Origin: Azolla caroliniana
Taxonomy: Eukaryota; Polypodiophyta
Direction of reading: 5' to 3'
DNA: 64,000 nucleotides
NCBI GenBank assembly: GCA_043228905.1
Contig: JBHGNT010000018.1
Coordinates: forward strand, 9,052,001 to 9,116,000
Shown here: positions 32,956-41,619 of the stretch, piece by piece
Numbering within the stretch: position 1 is the first letter of the stretch
Layout of the letters: every line of letters starts with the position of its first letter
Notes under the pieces: model-generated
The model's input: only the letters and a program-made list of their open reading frames with translations
What the model was told of the DNA's origin: nothing
The model's database searches: none
Translations under genes and position numbers: made by a program

Positions 32956-33237
32956 TATTGCAGACAATAACAGGAAAGGAGGATTGCTGCTTCCAACAAG
33001 AGGAAAGAAGAAGAAGAAGAACATGCAAAAAAGAGTTTTTATTTCATTAGTTATTTCTTGATATGAACAAAAGATTTTGTAACTCCAGAATCAAAGAAGG
33101 GGATTGGGGGGAGAGAGATTTGAACCCGGATGGATGAAGGCCATGGCTATTGTTTCCTTCTCATTTTCTATGAAATCTGTAGCTGTTTCTCAAACTTGTG
33201 TAGCGTTAGTGTATTGAGTTTTACATGAGAGAGAAAT

Positions 33238-33268
<31 letters not shown>

Positions 33269-33500
33269 AGGGTTGGTGAGAAGAGAAACCGAACCTTCTA
33301 ATGGCCAAGTAAATTAGTCACCAAAGACTTAGAAACTAAGCTTAATTAGTTTCCTAAAGGCTTTTATTAGGAGTTTAGCTTAGCTAGTTTCCTCAAAGGC
33401 TTTTACAAGGAGTTTAACGTCGTCGTGCCACCTACATGAAATATAAGATGATGGAACTTTGAATCAAGTAACTAACCTCACGAATGAATAAGGACTACTG
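32956..33500 (-). promoter_or_regulatory. Upstream region of the host gene
   Basis: The region should carry the promoter and 5' UTR. It holds a GA microsatellite at about 33239-33268 and a tandem pair of about 39 bp (33339-33376 and 33377-33415, each with TAGTTTCCT, AAAGGCTTTTA and GGAGTTT). GA/CT runs near starts are common in plant core promoters. No clear TATA box was fixed. Confidence 0.4.
33339..33415. repeat. 39-bp tandem duplication upstream of the host gene
   Basis: The two units begin AGCTTAATTAG and AGCTTAGCTAG and both end GGAGTTT; they differ at a few positions. They lie about 400 bp upstream of the coding start. Confidence 0.8.
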
Positions 33501-33889
33501 TTGTTGGAATGTGTTGGGAGCTGTTTAGACCCTCCTCGAATATGTTGCTCCGAGACATGGTTTCATAAATTGCACTTTATAGCATGCATCTATTGTGACC
33601 TTCTTATGATTAGAATTTCACCGAGATGATTGCAATGTTATATGCTCTCAAATTTGAAGAAAACTATACATGTTCATGTATGTGATCCTAGAACCCTATT
33701 GATTGTTCACGTTTTTAGATTGCCAACATGTTGGTTTCATGACCACTACTTTTGTTCACCCAAAACAGCCCTCAAAAACATGAAGATTTGATGGTTTTGA
33801 TTTGTTTACCAATAACAAATGCCATGACACAATTAGAAACATTTAATGTGCATCAAATAGGTCTCTTAACCAAGACAATTAGGAATAAT
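33501..33889. other. No gene seen
   Basis: This lies between the host gene promoter and the truncated LINE. Minus-strand translation after the LINE endonuclease is full of stops, and I recognise no motif. Confidence 0.4.
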
Positions 33890-33898
33890 CGTTTGGTT

Positions 33899-34333
33899 TT
33901 AGATGGAACCCCCAAAAGTATACTTCTTCAAAGTAACAACGCAAAACACAAGACACTTCTTTGGTGCATAAATATTCATCAGACCCCACTTTTTCAATCC
34001 TATTTGAAAAATTACATATTGACCTCGACCACATGTCAAGACTCCATAATGCCAGAAAGAACCCAACCAAGTATCATTTAATGCAATGCAAAGTCCCACT
34101 TTCAAACAATTATCACCAACTGCAGGCACCCAGAACTGGCTCCACTTGCCTGGCATCAAATTTACGTATTTCTGAATCCTTTGCTCATTTAAATGATGCT
34201 CTTGAATAAGAAGAACATCAATCCTAGCTACCAAAGACTTCCTCAACTGCCGATGGAAAACACTCACTTTACGACAATTTTTGCCTCCTAAGCCCCGTAC
34301 ATTCCATGAAATAATATTTAACCTATACATCAA
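33899..34333 (-). pseudogene. LN1 endonuclease domain, truncated
   Basis: The frame opens with NIISWNVRGLGG, the first motif of the apurinic-type endonuclease of L1-type LINEs, then DVLLIQEHHLN with the catalytic Glu and LMNIYAPK. It ends before the later catalytic motifs. The enzyme would nick target DNA for priming. RT is absent here. Confidence 0.8.
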
Positions 34334-34339
34334 TCATAG

Positions 34340-35415
34340 TTTCCCCCCCTGTTCTCCTTTTAGCAAGCGTGACATCTCTACCCTTCCTTCCATCCTCGAA
34401 GGCTCGTAATTGTCTCTTATTAGTGCAAAGTTCTTTCCCAATCACCTTATGTGAACGCACTGGCATGTGCTTATCTATTGTAGAAACCCTATCCGAAGAC
34501 CTAGCAATAGAAGTGAAATCAACTATATTCGCACAATCCATGTCAACATTTACAAGATGTACCTTGATCCCTTCATTGTGTTTAACATCATTCACAACTA
34601 AGGACATATCAATCTGTTGTACTTGATCGAAAACAATTTGTTTACCCTTATTAGATTTCTTATTAACCTTTGTAACATTTTCCGACGATTGTACCTGTAA
34701 AAGGATGTCCTGCAAATTCTGTTCCACCCGTTGTTCCTTTGTAACATCCACTTTCTTACTATTGACATCCTTTTCCTATTCTTGCAGGGAATGGTAAGGG
34801 TTAGCTTCGACTAATAACAATGGGTTAACCAATGTACTCGTTGGCTTGAAAACATGTTTTGTAGAAACAGTAGACCAGCCATCATTATTAGTTGCTGATC
34901 GAGGAGGTGGATGGGAATCAACATTTGGGCGTTGCTTTTGACACTCTCGACCTAAATGACCAAACTGACGACACACGACATTGATTAGGAAAACCTTGAA
35001 AATAAACATTTTCCATAACCGGAGGTTTATTGGTAAGCAAATTAGGTAAAGAAATCGATGTCGGCAAACGAACACTTCTTGGGGCGATCAACCGAACAGT
35101 TGGAACCCCACCTACTCTATCTGACCTTGAAGCTTGTCCATCACGCGTAAGAATGACTTTTCCTAACAAAGCCCCAATGTGAGGAAGAACATTCCTCCAG
35201 TCTTTTCTTAAACCGGGGAATATTGCCATAAAAATCATAGTAGACTCCTGATCTTGCAAAATCTCATCCACGTTAACATTATGTGACCATTTATGAAAAG
35301 AAATCCACGCACCTTCCACGCCTGCTTCCTTAATTGCGAATAATTTGGTAACCGAGTCCTCATCTGCAAATTCCACATGATAACATCCTCTAAACATAAA
35401 TTAAATGTCGAGGAT
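34340..35415 (-). pseudogene. LN1 ORF1-type nucleic-acid-binding protein
   Basis: Minus-strand frames 35397-34918, 35075-34776 and 34751-34323 share one decayed protein. The first part (CYHVEFADEDSVTKLF, GAWISFHKWSHNVN) is the DUF4283-like N-domain found in plant LINE ORF1. A zinc-knuckle remnant CRQFGHLGREC lies near 34970-34935, with its first Cys replaced. The rest is linker. It would bind element RNA. The earlier N-terminal part lies beyond CR2b at 41212-41420. Confidence 0.65.
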
Positions 35416-35420
35416 GTTAG
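35416..35420 (+). other. Target site duplication of CR2b, left copy
   Basis: GTTAG directly precedes the LTR start TGTCATG at 35421 and is repeated at 41212-41216 directly after the 3' LTR. Confidence 0.85.
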
Positions 35421-35777
35421 TGTCATGATAACAATCACATCATGTATCAAAAGGACCATGACACTTACATTATGACTCGAAAAGATTTGAACCCACGACT
35501 TTGTCGTACACATGTCAAATCTTTAACCATTTATTAATATTCTTATATGTATAGTTTTTAGAATATGAAATCTAATATTATAGGAATATTCTATATTACT
35601 GTACATTCTAGAATGACCTAGAATATTCTAGAGTGTTCTATATCACTAGAACCTTCTAGAATACTCTAGAGATCTTCTAGATTACTCTACATTCTAGGAT
35701 AACCTAGAATATTCTAGAGTGTTCTCTATTACTTATAAATAGGGATCTACCACTCATCCCAAACCTAAATTGGTTCA
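35421..35777 (+). repeat. 5' LTR of CR2b, left part
   Basis: From about 35457 it matches the 3' LTR (40797-41211) almost base for base up to ATTGGTTCAA, then the match stops. The last ~55 bp of the LTR reappear reversed at about 36622-36677. TATAAATA is at 35734-35741. The first 36 bp before ATGACACTTAC look like a small extra or duplicated LTR start. Confidence 0.8.
35606..35661 (+). promoter_or_regulatory. Heat-shock-element arrays in the CR2b 5' LTR
   Basis: TTC/GAA units in 5-bp phase occur at 35606-35638 (five matching units of seven) and GAACCTTCTAGAA at 35649-35661 (three perfect units), upstream of the TATA box. The 3' LTR carries the same series near 40945-41000. Confidence 0.55.
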
Positions 35778-35788
35778 AACTGTCAAGA

Positions 35789-35830
<42 letters not shown>

Positions 35831-36677
35831 ATTATCGTCTTCGGAGGTCAAATATGACCTATGAGACCAAAAAATATTACATTTCACGTGATACGTGTGA
35901 AAGTGAGTAATGACTCTCGATGTTCAAGAACTTTACCAATGAATGTTGCAATCGAGAGTGCACATTGTGGTTGTGAGAGGAATTCATGCAAAGATTGGGC
36001 TCGGTCGAAGAGATGTGGAAAGCATGGTCGAATGTGATCAAAGGCAGAGCATTGTATCAAAGTGTGATACTTAGACTCGCGAACTTGTTTAGGGCAAAGT
36101 GTGTATAGCCGACCACTCTAATCACTTGTGCCCCAACGCTCCGTTTCACATCGCAATGCATGTGAGCTAAGTCGCATGGAAGCAATGGTTCGAATGGCAG
36201 ATAACGGTATGGGCTCTAACATGTATCGATGTGTACGATTTCCCCGTTCTGCAAAGAATATGGTTTTGTAGTTAGGTGCAACATGTGTAGTATAATGTGT
36301 GAAGCGTGAGCCTCCACATTTGTCCCATGTCATGATACATTGGCGTTGCAAGAAGGCCTCATTTACAGAGGAATCTAATGATGCATCATGAAGCAAGTGT
36401 CTCACATCCCATCTACCAAACCATTTTTCTATATCTTGCATCCAACTGGAACACAATTTTTTTGCTTTTATGCGTCTTTTGGATAGTTTTGCTTGCTTCC
36501 CATGCAATTCTAGGAAGTCAATGTGAGGGACTGTTTTGAACCTTAAGCATGTATTCAACAACCCTTTCCATGGCCATGATTTCAATTGGAAGCGATCTCG
36601 TCTCAAGGAGGACGTCGGTGTAGAGAGAGAGAGAGATAATTGAAAGAGAATTATTATTGAAGAGTAAAATGGATTAC
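35778..36677 (-). other. Inverted segment inside CR2b
   Basis: The right end (36622-36677) is the reverse complement of the LTR's terminal part (GTAATCCATTTTACTC to the CT run), while the left end abuts the LTR at GGTTCAA. Inverting the block brings the LTR parts together with a loss of about 23 bp. The body holds a GA run (35794-35825) and an unrecognised ORF. Confidence 0.7.
36118..36606 (-). CDS. Unrecognised ORF in the inverted segment
   Basis: This minus-strand frame of 162 codons reads in element sense once the inversion is undone. It is basic and Cys/Trp-containing (KRRIKAKKLCSSWMQDIEKW near residue 45) and I recognise no domain. It may be captured sequence or a chance frame; the last third reads like spurious translation of a repeat. 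Nothing shows that it is expressed. Confidence 0.25.
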   Translation of the reverse strand: MRRDRFQLKSWPWKGLLNTCLRFKTVPHIDFLELHGKQAKLSKRRIKAKKLCSSWMQDIEKWFGRWDVRHLLHDASLDSSVNEAFLQRQCIMTWDKCGGSRFTHYTTHVAPNYKTIFFAERGNRTHRYMLEPIPLSAIRTIASMRLSSHALRCETERWGTSD

Positions 36678-37190
36678 ATGGGAAACCTAAACCGTTGTTC
36701 TCTTCTTCTATTCAGAAACCCTAAATTCTTTTGCTTTCTTGTCAATAAACCCTAACACGTTACTCTTCTTTTCTTCAGAAACTCTAATCCTCTACTTTCT
36801 ATCGCAAAACTCTCCATCATGGTCTTCTGTTCAGAAAATCTTAAATTTGTTCTAAAATGCTGAAATTGTTCTTCATTTAGAAATCGAAAATCGTCTTCTT
36901 TAATTCAGCGACACTGAAATGTTGTTCCTTTCTTCAAAACCAAAGAATATTGATCTTCATCTTCGAAAACCCTCAATGTTTAGAAATTCTACAAACTTTT
37001 CTAATTTCCTTCAGAAACCTTACAATCTATTCTTCTTTCTTTAACTTTTCTTGTTTTTTTAGGAATCTCTTGTTCTTTTCTTCAGAAACACTAAAACCTC
37101 CATCTCTTCTTTAGAAACATTCAAAACCTTCTCCCTCTCTTAAGAAACCTTGGGACACACCTCCCTCTACACTAATCAGATAGGCAAAGA
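36678..37190. other. CT-rich leader of CR2b
   Basis: The stretch is dominated by imperfect repeats of CTTCTTTCAGAAACCCTAA-like words. No coding frame is convincing. The same interval in CR2a (LTR end to gag) is only about 90 bp, so this is extra sequence. Confidence 0.5.
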
Positions 37191-37200
37191 TAGATTTCCA

Positions 37201-37383
37201 TTAGAACCGAAGGAGAAGAGAAATACCTAAGAAGAAGGAAGAAGAAGGCGATGAGAAGGATCGGGCTACAGGAGAAGAGGATTGACGGAGGTTAGAACTT
37301 CCTTTGGAACAAGAAGAAGACGAAGATAAAGAAACCAAAGGAGCTCCTAAGCTCATCACTCCCATGGAGATCGCCATAGCCAT
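37201..37383 (-). pseudogene. Transit-peptide-like exon, possible captured host gene fragment
   Basis: The minus strand reads MAMAISMGVMSLGAPLVSLS, then a Ser-rich stretch with basic residues and almost no acidic ones, typical of a chloroplast transit peptide. It is preceded by a 5'-UTR-like GAGAAGCAGCAGTAGAGTT and followed by CTTAG/GTATTT, a possible 5' splice site near 37228. No mature-protein exon is nearby. It lies antisense in the CR2b leader. The host gene of origin is not identified. Confidence 0.35.
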
Positions 37384-37463
37384 AACTCTACTGCTGCTTC
37401 TCTAAAAGATTGGGATAAGAAATGAACTTCTTCTCATCACTTCTCCTCTCCCCTCATAAGCTA

Positions 37464-37712
37464 TGGAGTTCATGAGCAAACAAGAATACATGCGTGTTCT
37501 TTCTGAGCTCGACATACTCACGAATAAATTTGTGGCATTAGAGCATGAGAATCGAGTAGTCCGAGCCAATTAGGATGGTTCTTGGCAATTTGGCAAACAT
37601 AATCTCTTTCAACATTATTCGTAGTCCGGAACACCCAATAGTTCTAGGTCTCCCTTGGTTTGAACTCCATAACCCGAAGATTGATCGGATGAAAAGAACA
37701 ATTGAGGAGACC
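37464..37712 (+). pseudogene. CR2b gag start fused to protease end by deletion
   Basis: ATG at 37464 begins MEFMSKQEYMRVLSELDILT, as in CR2a gag. After about 37572 the sequence jumps to the protease end (LGNLANIISFNIIRSPEH-like, PIVLGLPWFELHNPKID). Compared with CR2a about 1.3 kb, including capsid, zinc knuckle and the protease active site, is missing. Confidence 0.7.
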
Positions 37713-37796
37713 TAGGAAAAAAGCACAAACCCCGCATCCCTCTCTCCTACATGTGATAATAGATCCCCAGAGTTATCTACCATCTCTTTACGATAG

Positions 37797-40790
37797 TTGC
37801 GGGAGGAAGGGGGGAACGAGGCCATGTTCGTCTTCACAATAGTAGCATCTCCATCATCCACTTCACGTGACGCGGACATTAAACTACCAGAGAAATACAG
37901 GGAGTATTCAGATGTCTTTGATAAGGTGAAGGCCAATACATTGCCGGAGCATCGGCCATACGACTGCCCTATTGAATTACAACCAAGGAAAGAACCTCCA
38001 TGGGGCCCAATTTATAATCTCTCCCTTGTAGAGCTAGAGACTTTGCGGGAATATATTGATGAGAATCTGGCAAACGGATTCATTCGGCATTCTAAATTCC
38101 CTACTGGTGCACCTATCTTCTTCGTTAAGAAGAAGAATGGGACTCTTCGGTTGGTCGTGGATTATTGCGGCTAAACAACGTGACTATTCGGAATAGATAT
38201 GCTCTACCATTAATCCCAAATCTTTTGGAATGTCTTAGTGGTGCAAAATATTTCATGAAGTTGGACCTTCGCGGAGCATATAATCTAGTTCGGATTCGCC
38301 TGGGGGATGAATGGAAGATAGTTTTTCTCACTCTCTATGGACATTTTGAGTATACTGTGATGCCATTCGGTCTCACGAATGCACCTACTGTTTTCCAACA
38401 TATGGCGAACGATATTTTTCGAGATTTTCTTGATATCTTCACTATAGTTTACCTAGATGATATTTTAATCTACTCGAAGACCCAAGAGGAGCATGACGAA
38501 CATGTTCGTTAACTCCCAGAATATGGTCTCTACGCAAAATTAGAAAACTATAGTTTCGGCCAGAATCAAGTGGAATTTTTGGGGTATGTTGTATCATTAG
38601 CCCCTTTCAGTGTGTGATGTGCAATGTTTTGTCAGGTTTGCAAATTTTTATCGAAAATTTATTAAAGATTATTCTAAGGTTGTGCTTCCACTTACTCAAC
38701 TCACACATAAAGATCAACCATTTATATGAAGTTCAGATGCAGCCGAGGCATTAGAAAGCTTAAAACGAGAATTTACAATGGCACCTATCTTAGCACATGT
38801 CGACCCAACAAAACGCTTCATCCTCGAAGCCGATGCATCTGATTTTGCACTACGGTATGTCCTCTCACAGACTGGAGATGATGGACAGCTACACCTTGTC
38901 GCCTTTCATTCACAAAAGTTTGACGCTGTAGAGATCAACTACGAGATCCATGAGAAAGAGCTTCTTGCAATTCTGGATTCGTTTCAACAATGGCAACATT
39001 TTCTAGAAGGTTCTTCTCAGCAGATCATTGTCTACAATGATCATAAGAACTTGACTTATTTCCAAAATGCTCGAGTCTTGAGTCGATGACAAGCCCGATG
39101 GGCACAAATTTTGACTCACTTTGACTTTATCATCATATATCGCCCTGGGATGCAGCAAGGCAAAGCAGATGCTCTTTCTCGGCGCTCTTATATGGAACTT
39201 CGTCCAGGGGAACCTACATTTGAGCATAAAAAACAAATCCTTTTGGGTCCCAATTGCTTACACTTAATGGTACTTAACGCCATAACAACTCTTGAAAATT
39301 CCACTCTTCTTGATTCCATTCGAGATCATATGGCCACTAATGATTTGGCCAAGGATGTTTTGGATCATATTCTCTCGAATCGTGCTTCTTGCTCACGATC
39401 GAAAAATCCGTGTAATGACTATCGTCAATTCTATTGGCATGGTGGTTTTTTGTTTTGACAAAATCAATTGTATGTTCCTGATGGTTCCCCATGACTACAA
39501 GTTTTACAACATTGCCATGACTCACCAATGGCTGGTCATTTTGGAGTTCACAAGACTCTAGAATTAATTTCTCGATGCTATTGTTGGCCTTGCCTTCGTC
39601 ATTTTGTTGAGGAGTATGTTCGGAGCTGTGATATATGTTATCGATCAAAGAGTCCTCGTCACCAATCCTATGGCTTACTCCAACCACTTCCCATTCCGAA
39701 AACTCCTTGGAAGTCTATATCCTTGGACTTCATTACTGATCTTCCAGTTTCAAAAGGTTTTGATGCAACTCTCACAGTGGTTGATCGATTTACGAAAACG
39801 ACACATTTCTTGCCATGTACGAAGTCGATTACTAGTCAAGAGGCGGTTGATCTCGTTATGCGGGAGGTATTTAAGCATCATGGTCTGCCGGATCATATTA
39901 TTAGTGATCGTGGTCCACAATTCATCTCAAAGTTTTGGAAGCACATGTTCAAACTTCTCCACATTTCGGTTAAGCTTTCTTCGGGCTATCATCCCGAAAC
40001 AAATGGCCAAACTAAGCGTACCAACCAGACGTTGGAGCAATATCTTCGTTGTTTCATCAACTATCAACAAGATGATTGGGTTGATTTTTTGCACTTGGTG
40101 GAATTCTCTTACAACAAGTCAGCCCATTCTTCTATAGGATATTCCCCATTTTTTGCAAATACGGGTTGTCATCCTCGCTGGACGATGAATGCGCATCTAG
40201 ACGTTCCTACCAACCCTGCTATCAAAGATCGTCTTAGTCGCCTCCAAGAAATTCACGCTACCATTCTCCACAATTTGCATGATGCTCAAGTTACATACAA
40301 GAGGCTTGCTGATCGTCATCGTCTAGACTCCTCAAAAAAGTTCCGCGTTGGGGATCATGTATGGCTTCTCCAACAGAACATCAAGACCACTTGATCTTGC
40401 GGTAAATTAGATTACCAACGTTTTGGCCCTTACATGATCACTGGTAAGATAAGTGATGTTGCATTTCGTCTTGACCTCCCTCCACACATGCATCTTCATC
40501 CGGTGTTTCATGTATCCCTTATGGAACCTTATACTACAAGTTAAATTCTGGATCGTCTTACGACACCTCCCCCCACCTGTTGTCGAGTTCTTGAACGGAC
40601 CCAAATTTGAAGTTGCTACTGTTCTCGATTCTAAAATCGTGCACAACAAGCTGTGTTACTTAGTCAATTGGCTAGGTTTTACCCCCAATGATTGAACTTG
40701 GGAACCTGTTGCAAATCTTTCCAATGCTGTGGAACTCGTCATTGCATTTCATCGCCAATATCCTCGTAAACCATGTCCTAATACAAACCC
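37797..40790 (+). pseudogene. CR2b pol: RT, RNase H, integrase, chromodomain
   Basis: Pre-RT reads KYREYSDVFDKVKANTLPEH. RT shows [36 protein letters not shown] and the YLDD active site near 38449. A gap near 38590 precedes RNase H (FILEADASDFALRYVLSQ, then VYNDHKNLTYFQNA). Integrase holds GHFGVHKTLELISRCYCWP, LDFITDLPVSKGFD, SDRGPQFISKFW and NGQTKRTN, where the usual catalytic Glu is Lys. The chromodomain (NKLCYLVNWLGFTPND, TWEPVANLSNA) ends near 40790. Stops or shifts occur near 38172, 38510, 39087, 39456, 40392 and 40542. Confidence 0.85.
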
Positions 40791-40796
40791 TACGAG

Positions 40797-41211
40797 GATC
40801 ATGACACTCACATTATGACTCGAAAGGATTTGAACCCACGACTTTGTCGTACACATGTCAAATCCTTAACCATTGTATTAATATTCTTATATGTATAGTT
40901 TTTAGAATATGAAATCTAATATTATAGGAATATTCTATATTACTGTACATTCTAGAATGACCTAGAATATTCTAGAGTGTTCTATATCACTAGAACCTTC
41001 TAGAATACTCTAGAGATCTTCTAGATTACTCTACATTCTAGGATAACCTAGAATATTCTAGAGTGTTCTCTATTACTTATAAATAGGGATCTACCACTCA
41101 TTCCAAACTAAATTGGTTCAACGCCATTTTGTAGCCTACTCTTTGTAATCCATTTTACTCTTCAATATAATAATTCTCTTTCAATTATCTCTCTCTCTCT
41201 CTCTCTCGACA
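40797..41211 (+). repeat. 3' LTR of CR2b
   Basis: The repeat contains ATGACACTCACATTATGACT near its left end and ends CTCTCTCGACA. TATAAATA is at 41078-41085. It is followed by GTTAG, the right copy of the target duplication (41212-41216). The tRNA-like antisense segment is at about 40820-40875. Confidence 0.85.
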
Positions 41212-41420
41212 GTTAGCCATTTCCTCCGAAAAAGCAGCATATAAGATATGTCAGAGTTCCGATCTATTTGGTCGTAAACCCTGGACTTGCACTACCAAGG
41301 AGACCATCTCCAGCCTATGTACCTCTCCCAGTACAATATATTTATCTTCCTCCGACAACAGAAGGTCGACTGTCCCATCACTTAGATGAAGCAACTTTTG
41401 GGGGGGGGTGCACCGGACTC

Positions 41421-41599
41421 CCTTGCTCGCGTGTATAGGCCAATTGCAGATGGTGTATGTAGTTGTTCCATAGGAGACCTGTTGTTCGTGTTGTTCGCTC
41501 CTCTCGTGATGGTAGCGTTGTTTGCTCCATCCACGACCTATTCGACAGTTGTCACTACGCTCTTTATCTTCTTTTATCCGGATGCATTTTACTTTTTCA
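41421..41599. other. Junction between the two LINEs
   Basis: The 5' end of LN1 (minus) meets the truncated start of LN2 (plus) somewhere here. A GGGGGGGG run is at 41400-41407. No certain boundary could be read. Confidence 0.35.
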
Positions 41600-41619
41600 A
41601 TCCTCTTACTTGAGATCAA

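Larger units (their letters stand above)
35421..41211 (+). mobile_element. CR2b: full-length but rearranged chromovirus
   Basis: Both ends are defined by LTRs and a perfect GTTAG duplication. Inside are a 5' LTR interrupted by an inversion (about 35778-36677), an expanded leader with a transit-peptide-like exon on the minus strand, a gag-protease deletion, RT, RNase H, integrase, chromodomain and a 3' LTR. It is the second copy of the CR2a family and is inserted in LINE LN1. Confidence 0.85.
33890..41420 (-). mobile_element. LN1: L1-type LINE, 5' part, split by CR2b
   Basis: On the minus strand ORF1-like sequence begins near 41420-41212 (LHLSDGTVDLLLSEEDKYI). It is interrupted by CR2b (35421-41211, duplicated GTTAG on both sides) and continues from 35415 as MFRGCYHVEFADEDSV onward, into a LINE endonuclease that stops near 33890. 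RT is missing. The separation by a perfect 5-bp target duplication shows the two parts were once contiguous. Confidence 0.75.

Noticed and set aside
40820-40875. Functional tRNA gene on the minus strand
   Set aside because: Box-like motifs are present, but no full acceptor stem or cloverleaf can be paired, and the same segment recurs in each CR2 LTR.
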